The position numbers and the translations under genes are program-made. The notes under the pieces are model-generated. The model was not told the DNA's origin and searched no databases. It saw only the letters and a program-made list of their open reading frames with translations. From positions 62,001 through 126,000 of the forward strand of contig NZ_JAMOZL010000006.1 in NCBI RefSeq assembly GCF_023667495.1: a stretch of 64,000 nucleotides of DNA, read 5' to 3'. This DNA is from Dyadobacter sp. MSC1_007. Its GTDB lineage: Bacteria; Bacteroidota; Bacteroidia; Cytophagales; Spirosomataceae. This document shows, piece after piece, positions 45,414-53,290 of the stretch (the stretch's first letter is position 1; the number at the start of each line of letters is the position of its first letter).

Positions 45414-45842
45414 ATGGATCCACTCTATATAAACATTCTTCTCGGCGTTAACAGCATCATATTTCTTTCGCTTTCTCTCCTCCATGTATACTGGGCGTCA
45501 GGCGGGCAATGGGCGGGCGGGCAAGTGCTCCCACAAATGGAAACCCGAGGCGATAAGGTCTTCATTCCCGGAAAAGGCATGACCTTGTCAGTGGCGGCTG
45601 GGCTGCTGTCTTTCAGTATATTGAACGCTGTTAATCTCTATAACCAAAGAAGCCAGCCGCTATTCAGGTATGGACTTCTGGCCCTGGGATTGATCTTCAT
45701 AGTACGGGTCCTTGGTGATTTTAAATATGTAGGAATTGCCAAATGCGTACGTAACACGGAATTCGCCCAAAATGACGACCGGATTTTCATTCCTTTATGC
45801 GCTTACCTTGCATTGTCGAGTGTCGTCGCCTACTTCTTCTAA
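45414..45842 (+). CDS. DUF3995 integral membrane protein
   Basis: A 142-residue protein from ATG 45414; a GTG at 45390 would add eight residues. It has four hydrophobic segments. The DUF3995 pattern is seen in SLLHVYWASGGQWAGGQVLP, then VFIPGKGMTLSVAAGLLSF, RYGLLALGLIFIVRVLGDFKYVG and FIPLCAYLALSSVVAYFF. The function of the family is unknown. It is monocistronic by spacing. Confidence 0.85.
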   Translation: MDPLYINILLGVNSIIFLSLSLLHVYWASGGQWAGGQVLPQMETRGDKVFIPGKGMTLSVAAGLLSFSILNAVNLYNQRSQPLFRYGLLALGLIFIVRVLGDFKYVGIAKCVRNTEFAQNDDRIFIPLCAYLALSSVVAYFF

Positions 45843-46096
45843 TCTACCGGTTACTCGGATTTTTATAAAAGCCATTAGAGAACAGAGGCCCGGCACCTTT
45901 TAACAAAGTCCGGTCTCCGGACATGATTTCATTGTAGTTTTGGCAAAGAGAGGGGCGCGTGTTCCTCTTTTTCTTTTTCAGCCGCCGCTGGCTCATCGCT
46001 TTGCTTAGATCCTTTTTTCGTGGTTAACATTGTTGAGAGCTTCGATTGCATTTTTCCAAATGTAGATATATATTTAAGAAAATTAAATATAAAACC

Positions 46097-46969
46097 GTGA
46101 AAAAGCTAGCTATAATTGCCATTATACTGACTTTGGCGGGATGCAGTGCCCGGCAGAACGAATCCGCTCCGGCTGTAGAAGTCGATCTGACTGCAATGCC
46201 GCCCGCCCCGCCGCAACAGACCATGGAAGCGATAGCGTCACCAGAACCAGAACCAAGATCAGGGTCAGCAGCAGATGCTTCGGCTGAAAAGGTCGCGCAG
46301 AAATTCATTAAAACCGGCCGTATTGAATTCGAAACCGAAGACGTGGATCTGACGCGAGAGACTATTTTAGCGTCAGTGAAGGCGAATGGTGGTTACATTG
46401 GAAGGGACGACGAGGAGCGAAGCGGCAGTGCGATCTCCTATACGATTGTTGCGCATGTGCCTGCTGCTCGTTTCGAAACTTTTCTTTCCTCGGCGACAAA
46501 GGGCGTGACCGATTTTCGGCACAAATCCATATCCAATGAAGACGTAACCGCTCAGTATGTCGATACGGAATCGAGGCTCAAAACAAAAAAGGAAATTGAA
46601 AATCGATATCGGGCATTGCTGATCAAGGCCTCAACGGTTCAGGATATTTTGGAAATAGAAGAGCAATTGGGAGAAATACGAACCGACATCGAGGCGACGG
46701 AAGCGCAATTCAAACAACTCAACCGCGATGTAAAATATGCTACGCTCCATATTGTTTTTTTCAGAGACATTCAAACGTCCAGTCCGTTCCTGACTGAAAT
46801 AGCGGATGCATTAGGCGAGGGGGCCGATAACATCCGGGCATTCGTGATAGTACTGGCCGGCATTTGGCCGTTCGTTTTACTGGCGATTGGATTGGTAATT
46901 GCTTTAAGTTGGTTCAAAAAACGGAGAGAGGCCAGCCGCAAAGCGGCTCCCTCGTTAGAAATTCCCTGA
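46097..46969 (+). CDS. DUF4349 lipoprotein with C-terminal membrane anchor
   Basis: A 290-residue protein from a GTG at 46097. Earlier codons in the frame (TTG at 46046) precede the lipoprotein signal KKLAIIAIILTLAGC and are less likely. The DUF4349 domain spans about residues 70-235: GRIEFETEDVDLTRETIL, GGYIGRDDEERSG, YVDTESRLKTKKEIENRYR and a coiled coil around EIEEQLGEIRTDIEATEAQFKQ. One transmembrane helix (IWPFVLLAIGLVIALSWF) and a basic tail close the protein. The role is unknown. Its last 15 bases overlap the convergent gene at 46955-48292. Confidence 0.88.
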   Translation: MKKLAIIAIILTLAGCSARQNESAPAVEVDLTAMPPAPPQQTMEAIASPEPEPRSGSAADASAEKVAQKFIKTGRIEFETEDVDLTRETILASVKANGGYIGRDDEERSGSAISYTIVAHVPAARFETFLSSATKGVTDFRHKSISNEDVTAQYVDTESRLKTKKEIENRYRALLIKASTVQDILEIEEQLGEIRTDIEATEAQFKQLNRDVKYATLHIVFFRDIQTSSPFLTEIADALGEGADNIRAFVIVLAGIWPFVLLAIGLVIALSWFKKRREASRKAAPSLEIP

Positions 46970-48292
46970 AAATTGTCGGCCGGTTTTAAGATCCTTCAAC
47001 TGCACGGATCGCACGGTGCCAATGCCGGCGAACATGATATCCAGGCCGTAAATATGCCTTAGCGGCTTCTTATAAGTGTTTTTATAAACTTCTTTGCCAT
47101 TAATGAATAGCGTAGCCTTGCGGTTCACCACTTTCATTTGGACCGTGCCGCCAGCAACGAGGTCGGCGCCCAGGAAGTCGAGGCCGTTAGAGCGCCCGCT
47201 TTCGTTGATCTCCGACAATTGCAGCTTGCTCCAATGCACACAACCGGGCTTCATGATATCGACCATATGGCTCGACGAATCGCCGTAAACAGTCAGACGC
47301 ACCTGTGAGCATCGCACGCCGGGGCGCGGGAGCGATGTTTTGACATCCAGGAAAAGTTCAAAGTTGTCACCGTCGATGCCGGTGAGATGCGTGTTGACGA
47401 AATCGACGAAGAACGTGCGGTTGGTATCGACGCCTGCCCGCGCAATTTCGTTGACACTAATGCTGTTGCGGCCATTCTCAAAAAGCGTCGCGCCTTCTAT
47501 GGGATACACCCTCGTAGTGTCGTGCATCATATTTGCAGTCGCCGTCCAGCCATTGGTATGGAGGAAAACAGGAACGGTGTCTATTGTGATTTCATGCTTC
47601 TTAAGCTTCGCGAAAAACCGGCCCGGCGTTTCATAATAATGCGAATACACACTATCCTTTCCGCTAAGCGGTAGCTCGTCGCCGTCGCCGAAATCGATCT
47701 CATAACCGTCAGCCAGATCAGACAAATTCCCGAAACCGCGCAAAACAAAAACAGCCGAATGTGGATTATCGCCCTCCGGATTTGTACAAAGAAGACTGAC
47801 AGGCGCTCCTTCCTTTCGCCAAAACTGAACGCCCCTCCACAATAGCAATAGAGCAGCTACCAGCCCGACAGCAGATAGAATCATCCAACGCGCCGGAAAT
47901 CGGCGGTGTTGCCGTGCAATTTCCGGCTCATAAGTGGGCTTGGTCGGCTGAATATCGGATAGTCCATGCGGTTGCATCGGCTGCGGAGCAAGCTGCTTGC
48001 TCGTAAAAGTATCCCAATCGGAATATCCTACATATCTGACAAGTGCATCGCGGGTTGCCCGCTGAGGATAATATCGCGCATCCGTCTTGATTTTACCGAA
48101 AATCCGTTTCAGGGTGTTCGGGCTGATCTGAACGTGCGTCTTTTTGTAAAGGATGCTGCTAAGCTTTATAAAATCGCTGTTTGTCCATTCGGCACTGTCG
48201 GATTTGCCGTAGGTATCGGCTACAAGCTGACAACAGTGATCGAGGTGGTCTAAAAAGCTGACTTTGCCTTGTCCATTCTCCATGATATTCAT
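46955..48292 (-). CDS. HTH-like / single-TM / PKD-like putative transmembrane regulator
   Basis: A 445-residue protein. Residues about 1-100 (SDFIKLSSILYKKTHVQISPNTLKRIFGKI, then YYPQRATRDALVRYVGYSDWDTF) look like a cytoplasmic helical DNA-binding-type module. One transmembrane helix follows at about 133-152 (WMILSAVGLVAALLLLWRG). The periplasmic part has a PKD-like segment (EIDFGDGDELPLSGKDSVYSHYYETPG) and a beta-sandwich-like C-terminus (RKATLFINGKEVYKNTYK) that may bind sugar. It diverges from the SusC/SusD pair, which it could sense for. ATG 48283 is an alternative start. I know no characterised member, so the role is inferred. Confidence 0.75.
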   Translation of the reverse strand: MNIMENGQGKVSFLDHLDHCCQLVADTYGKSDSAEWTNSDFIKLSSILYKKTHVQISPNTLKRIFGKIKTDARYYPQRATRDALVRYVGYSDWDTFTSKQLAPQPMQPHGLSDIQPTKPTYEPEIARQHRRFPARWMILSAVGLVAALLLLWRGVQFWRKEGAPVSLLCTNPEGDNPHSAVFVLRGFGNLSDLADGYEIDFGDGDELPLSGKDSVYSHYYETPGRFFAKLKKHEITIDTVPVFLHTNGWTATANMMHDTTRVYPIEGATLFENGRNSISVNEIARAGVDTNRTFFVDFVNTHLTGIDGDNFELFLDVKTSLPRPGVRCSQVRLTVYGDSSSHMVDIMKPGCVHWSKLQLSEINESGRSNGLDFLGADLVAGGTVQMKVVNRKATLFINGKEVYKNTYKKPLRHIYGLDIMFAGIGTVRSVQLKDLKTGRQFSGNF

Positions 48293-48387
48293 ACAATAAA
48301 CATCTGTATGTCAGACTATTAAGTTGTCCATAATTTTGAATAGCGAACTGGGCAAGTGAATCTAAAAATCACCGGATCGTACAATTT

Positions 48388-48395
48388 TATATTTG
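48388..48395 (+). promoter_or_regulatory. Candidate -7 box for the second SusC operon
   Basis: TATATTTG matches TAnnTTTG exactly and would place transcription start near 48403, about 60 bases before the SusC ATG. No good -33 box is seen. A second match, TAATTTTG at 48331-48338, lies further upstream. Confidence 0.4.
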
Positions 48396-48464
48396 CAAAC
48401 TCAAATTTTTATTCGGGCTCGCCGCTCCGTCGGTTGGCTCAAAACCCTAAAATATTGAAAAAAT

Positions 48465-51400
48465 ATGCGACAAAAAATTCTACTTGGCTGCGTCCTGTTT
48501 TTCGGTGCGCTTAGTCCGTTGCTGGCCCAGGTTCGCCAGATCACGGGCAAAGTGACTGATGAGGGCGCCAAAGATTTACCCGGCGTCAGTATCGTGATCA
48601 AAGGTACCCAGCGGGGAACCGTCACGGATGCCAATGGCGACTACAAACTGGCCCTTCCGGAGGGCGAAGTTAGCCTGACTTTCTCATTCGTCGGCTACCA
48701 GAGCCAGGAAATTACGCCCGGCGCGCAAAGTACACTGAATGTCACCCTGCGGCCGAGTGATAATGCATTATCGGAAGTGGTCGTGGTTGGTTATGGAACA
48801 CAGAAAAAGAAAGACCTCACCGGAGCCATTTCCACCATTGGCTCGAAGGAGGTAGCCGGGCGGCAGACCTTGCAGGTGTCGGAGGCATTACAGGGAAGCG
48901 TCGCAGGCGTATCGGTAACCCGGAGCAGCGGAGCACCGGGAACCGGATCCAGCATTCTCATCCGCGGTATCACGACGATCGGTACGAATAGCCCGCTGGT
49001 GATCGTCGACGGTGTGCCGGTGAGCAGTATCGACAATGTGAACCCGGGCGATGTCGAAAGCGTGACGGTTTTGAAGGATGCCGCATCGGCCGCGATTTAC
49101 GGCTCGCGGGGAGCCGCTGGCGTAATCCTGGTAACCACCAAACGGGCCAAAAGCGGGCAGGGAAGCCTTGAATACACCTACGAATATGGAGTCCAGCGCG
49201 CCACCGCCACCCCGGAATATGTGGGCGTGCAGGATTATATGCGCTATTTCAATGAGCAGGCGGTCAATGATGGCGCTACAACCGGCCCGTTTGCGGCGGC
49301 GTATATCGCCTCTTATCTGGACAGCAACCGGGTCAGCCCCGACAGGTTTCCCAATACCGACTGGCAAAAAGCATTGCTGACGAGAAAAAATGCGCCCCGA
49401 CAACGCCATGACGTGGTCTTTACGATGGGTACCGGTAAAATCAAGACCAAAGCATCATTAGGTTATGCAAGTTCTGGTGCGTTTTATGATAACCGTTCGT
49501 ACGACCGTTATTTGTTCCGGGTCAATAATGATATGCAGGTCAATGATAAAATGAGTGTTAACCTGGATGTTTTTTACAAAAGGACGCAGAACCAGGGGAA
49601 TGCAAATGAATTGCCCAACAGCACATTCAACCCGATTTACGAAGCACGGATTATGCCGCCTATTTATGATGATGTGTACCAAAATGGCAGGCTTGCCCTC
49701 GGCAAAGATGGCCGGAATCCCCTGGCGCAGTTGCGCGACGGCGGCTTTACGCGCCAGCTTTACAATCAGATAGGTGGAAGAATGCAGCTCAATTACAAGC
49801 CTGTCGACGGTTTGACGCTTACAGCATTGGTAGCCCCGGTTTTTGATCTTGATAAAAACAAATATTTCTCCAAACAGATCAGGTATACCAATGCCGATGG
49901 CACTCCGAGTACGGTTGTAAACCAGGCGCGCACGGTCCTGAATGAAGGTCGTTCGGAAGGAATAAGCATTAATGGGCAGTTTCTGGCTAACTATGCAAAA
50001 GAATTCAATTCGGTGCATTCGATTGATGTGCTGGCAGGTTTTGAAGAAAATTACCGGACTATTGAAACCCTGGGGGCTTCCCGAAGCGGTTTTGCATTGA
50101 CGGGCTTCCCTTACCTCAACTCCGGCTCCACGGAACTGCGCGACAATTCCGGAAGTGCCAATGAATCGGGCCTGCATTCATTTTTCGGAAGATTACAATA
50201 TAATTTTAAAAGCAAATATTTCATTCAGGGAAACCTGCGGTCTGACTTGTCATCGCGGTTTGCTTCCAAATACAGAAAAGCGGTTTACCCGTCGGTATCG
50301 GCCGGATGGACGATTTCGGAAGAAAACTTTCTGAAAAGCAACAAGTGGCTCTCATTCCTGAAACTAAGGGGCTCCTGGGGTGAAGCGGGCAACGAACGAC
50401 TGCTCGACAAAGATGGCAATCCGGCCTACTACCCTTATATGGCCACCATCGATTTCTCGACTGCATTGTTTTACCAAAATGGAAGTGTGGTCCCGTTAAC
50501 GGGTGGCGCACAACAGGTATATGCCGTCGAAAATATTACCTGGGAAACCAGCAGAACGACGGATTTCGGGATTGATGCCGCCTTTTTGAACGATAGGCTC
50601 ACCCTCGCCGCAGATTATTACCAGAAAACGACCACCGACATCCTGCTGCCATTGGACATTCCGCTTTACCTCGGATTCGACAAGCCGAACCAGAATGCAG
50701 GAACGTTGAAAGTGAAAGGCTGGGAGCTGGAACTGGCCTGGAAAGACCGCATTAACAAACTGAATTACTCGGTTGCCGCAAACCTTTCGGATGCAAAATC
50801 GACGGTTGGCGATTTGAAAGGAACCGAGTTTCGCGGCGATCAGATTATCCGAAATGGCAGCGAATACAATGAATGGTTTGGTTATATATCAAACGGCCTT
50901 TTCCAAACCGTGGACGAGATTAAAGGCGCACCCGTTTTGAATGTGACGACAAAGCCAGGAGATGTTCGGTATGTTGACGTTAACAAGGATGGCAAGATCA
51001 CGACGGACGATAAAGTGCTGCTCGGCGGCGCATTGCCGCGCTATCTGTACGGTGGTAACCTCCGGGCCGATTATGAGGGTTTTGATGTAGGATTGACTTT
51101 CCAGGGCGTGGCAAAAAAGCTATCCAGACTAAGCAGCGAGGTTACGCAGCCATTTGCTGAGGCTTTCGGAAGCATGCCTGCGGAAATGGTCGGGAAGTTT
51201 TGGAGTGCGAACAATGCGCAGGAGCAAAACCTGAAAGCGACTTATCCGAGACTTTCCCGCACGTCTAACTCGGCCAATTATACGCTTTCGGACTATTGGC
51301 TGATCAATGGAGGATATTTCCGAGTCAAGAACGTGGCCCTTGGTTATACACTGAAACAGGGCGTCATCAAGCGGGCAGGAGTGCAATCACTGCGGTTTTA

Positions 51401-51521
51401 TCTTTCCGCGAACGACGTATTCTCACTCAGCAAATTCCCCAAATACCTCGATCCTGAATCCGGAAGCTATTCGTACCCCATCGTGGCGACGTTTATGGCC
51501 GGGGCTACGATCCGGTTTTAA
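48465..51521 (+). CDS. SusC/RagA TonB-dependent transporter
   Basis: A 1018-residue protein. Signal peptide (LGCVLFFGALSPLLAQ), carboxypeptidase-regulatory-like domain (ITGKVTDEGAKDLPGVSIVI), SusC linker (SEVVVVGYGTQKKKDLTGAI), plug (ILIRGITTIGTNSPLVIVDG, ASAAIYGSRGAAGVILVTT) and a barrel ending FMAGATIRF. Unlike the transporter at 2145-5579 it has no STN domain, so it is not expected to signal through an ECF/FecR pair. Control may come from the divergent membrane regulator. The partner SusD follows after 32 bases. Confidence 0.96.
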   Translation: MRQKILLGCVLFFGALSPLLAQVRQITGKVTDEGAKDLPGVSIVIKGTQRGTVTDANGDYKLALPEGEVSLTFSFVGYQSQEITPGAQSTLNVTLRPSDNALSEVVVVGYGTQKKKDLTGAISTIGSKEVAGRQTLQVSEALQGSVAGVSVTRSSGAPGTGSSILIRGITTIGTNSPLVIVDGVPVSSIDNVNPGDVESVTVLKDAASAAIYGSRGAAGVILVTTKRAKSGQGSLEYTYEYGVQRATATPEYVGVQDYMRYFNEQAVNDGATTGPFAAAYIASYLDSNRVSPDRFPNTDWQKALLTRKNAPRQRHDVVFTMGTGKIKTKASLGYASSGAFYDNRSYDRYLFRVNNDMQVNDKMSVNLDVFYKRTQNQGNANELPNSTFNPIYEARIMPPIYDDVYQNGRLALGKDGRNPLAQLRDGGFTRQLYNQIGGRMQLNYKPVDGLTLTALVAPVFDLDKNKYFSKQIRYTNADGTPSTVVNQARTVLNEGRSEGISINGQFLANYAKEFNSVHSIDVLAGFEENYRTIETLGASRSGFALTGFPYLNSGSTELRDNSGSANESGLHSFFGRLQYNFKSKYFIQGNLRSDLSSRFASKYRKAVYPSVSAGWTISEENFLKSNKWLSFLKLRGSWGEAGNERLLDKDGNPAYYPYMATIDFSTALFYQNGSVVPLTGGAQQVYAVENITWETSRTTDFGIDAAFLNDRLTLAADYYQKTTTDILLPLDIPLYLGFDKPNQNAGTLKVKGWELELAWKDRINKLNYSVAANLSDAKSTVGDLKGTEFRGDQIIRNGSEYNEWFGYISNGLFQTVDEIKGAPVLNVTTKPGDVRYVDVNKDGKITTDDKVLLGGALPRYLYGGNLRADYEGFDVGLTFQGVAKKLSRLSSEVTQPFAEAFGSMPAEMVGKFWSANNAQEQNLKATYPRLSRTSNSANYTLSDYWLINGGYFRVKNVALGYTLKQGVIKRAGVQSLRFYLSANDVFSLSKFPKYLDPESGSYSYPIVATFMAGATIRF

Positions 51522-51553
51522 TGCAGATCTTCTCCAACCCTGATTTTGACAAA

Positions 51554-53224
51554 ATGAAAAAGATCATATCCCTTTTGCTGCTGGCAGGAATCACCAGCTG
51601 CCACACCCTCGACCTTAACCCGCTTTCGGAAGCGTCGACAGGGACTTTTTACTCCAATCAAACCGAACTCGAACTCGCCGTAAACGACCTTTACCGCCTT
51701 GCGTTCTGGGGCAACGATAACGAGTTGTTCAGCGATAATGAATGGCATCGCGGGCAGCTTACCAATGCGGTAATAGGCGGAACGATGAATGCCGATGATG
51801 CAGCCGTTCAGACTTACTGGCTTAACAGTTACAAAGCAATCGCGAGGGCTAACACCTTCCTGGCCAACAAGGAGCGTGCCGCTGCGGCCACGCCGGCTAA
51901 TATCATGCTGCGCCTCGAAGCCGAAATGCGGCTGATCAGGGCCTATCAGTATGCGAGGCTGATTACCCATTTCGGGGATGTGCCGTTGCTTACAGAGCCC
52001 GTGGCGCTTGAAGAATCCTACGGTATTGCCAGGACAGGTCGCGATGAAATCCTGAAATTCGTTTTCGAAGAGCTGGATTTCGCAGCGGCAAACCTGCCGC
52101 TTACCTACGGTGCTTCTGAGACAAAGCGGCTTACCCGGGGTGGGGCTTGGGCCATTAAGGCGCGGACTGCATTGTATACGGGCAAATGGGAAGTTGCACG
52201 TGACGCGGCCAAGGCTGTGATCGAATCGGGGACTTATGGGTTGCATACTTCCTATTCTCAATTGTTTTTGAAAGCCGGAGAAACAAGCCGCGAGATGATC
52301 ATCAGCATTCCGCGTGATGAAAAACAGCAGGTATTTAACGGCGCAGGCTTTGTGCAGGATAATATTTCAAGAAATGCAGGCGGGTTTGGCGCGCAGTTGC
52401 CTACCCGCGACATGATCGACGCCTACGAGTGTACCGACGGCAAGCCTATCGACGAGTCGGCATTGTATGATCCGAGAGCCCCATTCAAAAACCGTGACCC
52501 GCGGCTTACCGCTACGATCGTCGAATTCAACACCCAGTGGCTGGGCTACAATTATACCCCGCATCCCGATTCGCTTACAGTTTTTAGTTTAAAAGAAAAT
52601 AGGAAAGTGCCCAATAAAGACACCCGGGCGGTGGCTGCTTTTGCAAGCTTTACCGGACTTCTCTGGAAAAAGGGCATCGATCAAACCTGGCCCGACCGGC
52701 TCGTGGAGGATAACGACGCCATCATCATTCGTTATGCGGAAATCCTGCTGACGTATGCCGAAGCAAAAGTCGAGCTCGGGGAGGTTGATGAAAGTGTGTT
52801 AAGCGCTATCAACCAGGTGAGGGCACGCGCGTATGGTGTGGCGGCGGATCAGGTAAAAGCATATCCGGTGGTGACTACTACCAATGCCGCGGCGCTCAGA
52901 CAGCTGCTGCGTCGTGAGCGGCGTGTGGAATTTCCGCGCGAGGGATTGCGCTATATGGACTTGATCCGTTGGAAGCTGGCGGAAAAAGCATTAAGCCGCC
53001 CCGTTGTAGGCTTGCCAGATCCGGCTGCACAAAATCGCGCCAAATGGCCTTTCCCGGGCGTTACCCCGCTCGATGACGACGGTATCGCCGACTATTCCGG
53101 CTTTGGTACGGATGTGAAAGCATTATCCCAACGCAACTTTGATAAAACCAGACAATACCTATGGCCGGTACCTGCGGTGGAGCGGCGCGTCAATCCCAAT
53201 ATCACGCAGAATGCCGGATATTAA
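51554..53224 (+). CDS. SusD/RagB-family nutrient-binding lipoprotein
   Basis: A 556-residue protein from ATG 51554, 11 codons inside the longest frame. This start gives the lipoprotein signal MKKIISLLLLAGITSC, whereas the longer version begins with polar residues and at the SusC stop. Family features are LRLEAEMRLIRAYQYARLIT, the RYAEILLTYAEAKVELGEVD signature, AINQVRARAYG, RRERRVEFPREGLRYMDLIR and the terminal RVNPNITQNAGY. It pairs with the SusC at 48465-51521. Confidence 0.95.
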   Translation: MKKIISLLLLAGITSCHTLDLNPLSEASTGTFYSNQTELELAVNDLYRLAFWGNDNELFSDNEWHRGQLTNAVIGGTMNADDAAVQTYWLNSYKAIARANTFLANKERAAAATPANIMLRLEAEMRLIRAYQYARLITHFGDVPLLTEPVALEESYGIARTGRDEILKFVFEELDFAAANLPLTYGASETKRLTRGGAWAIKARTALYTGKWEVARDAAKAVIESGTYGLHTSYSQLFLKAGETSREMIISIPRDEKQQVFNGAGFVQDNISRNAGGFGAQLPTRDMIDAYECTDGKPIDESALYDPRAPFKNRDPRLTATIVEFNTQWLGYNYTPHPDSLTVFSLKENRKVPNKDTRAVAAFASFTGLLWKKGIDQTWPDRLVEDNDAIIIRYAEILLTYAEAKVELGEVDESVLSAINQVRARAYGVAADQVKAYPVVTTTNAAALRQLLRRERRVEFPREGLRYMDLIRWKLAEKALSRPVVGLPDPAAQNRAKWPFPGVTPLDDDGIADYSGFGTDVKALSQRNFDKTRQYLWPVPAVERRVNPNITQNAGY

Positions 53225-53290
53225 TTTAGCTTTCCTGAATGGACGCAGGAGAGAAGCAAAAGCTGATTTTCAACCTAATAAGTATATTTA

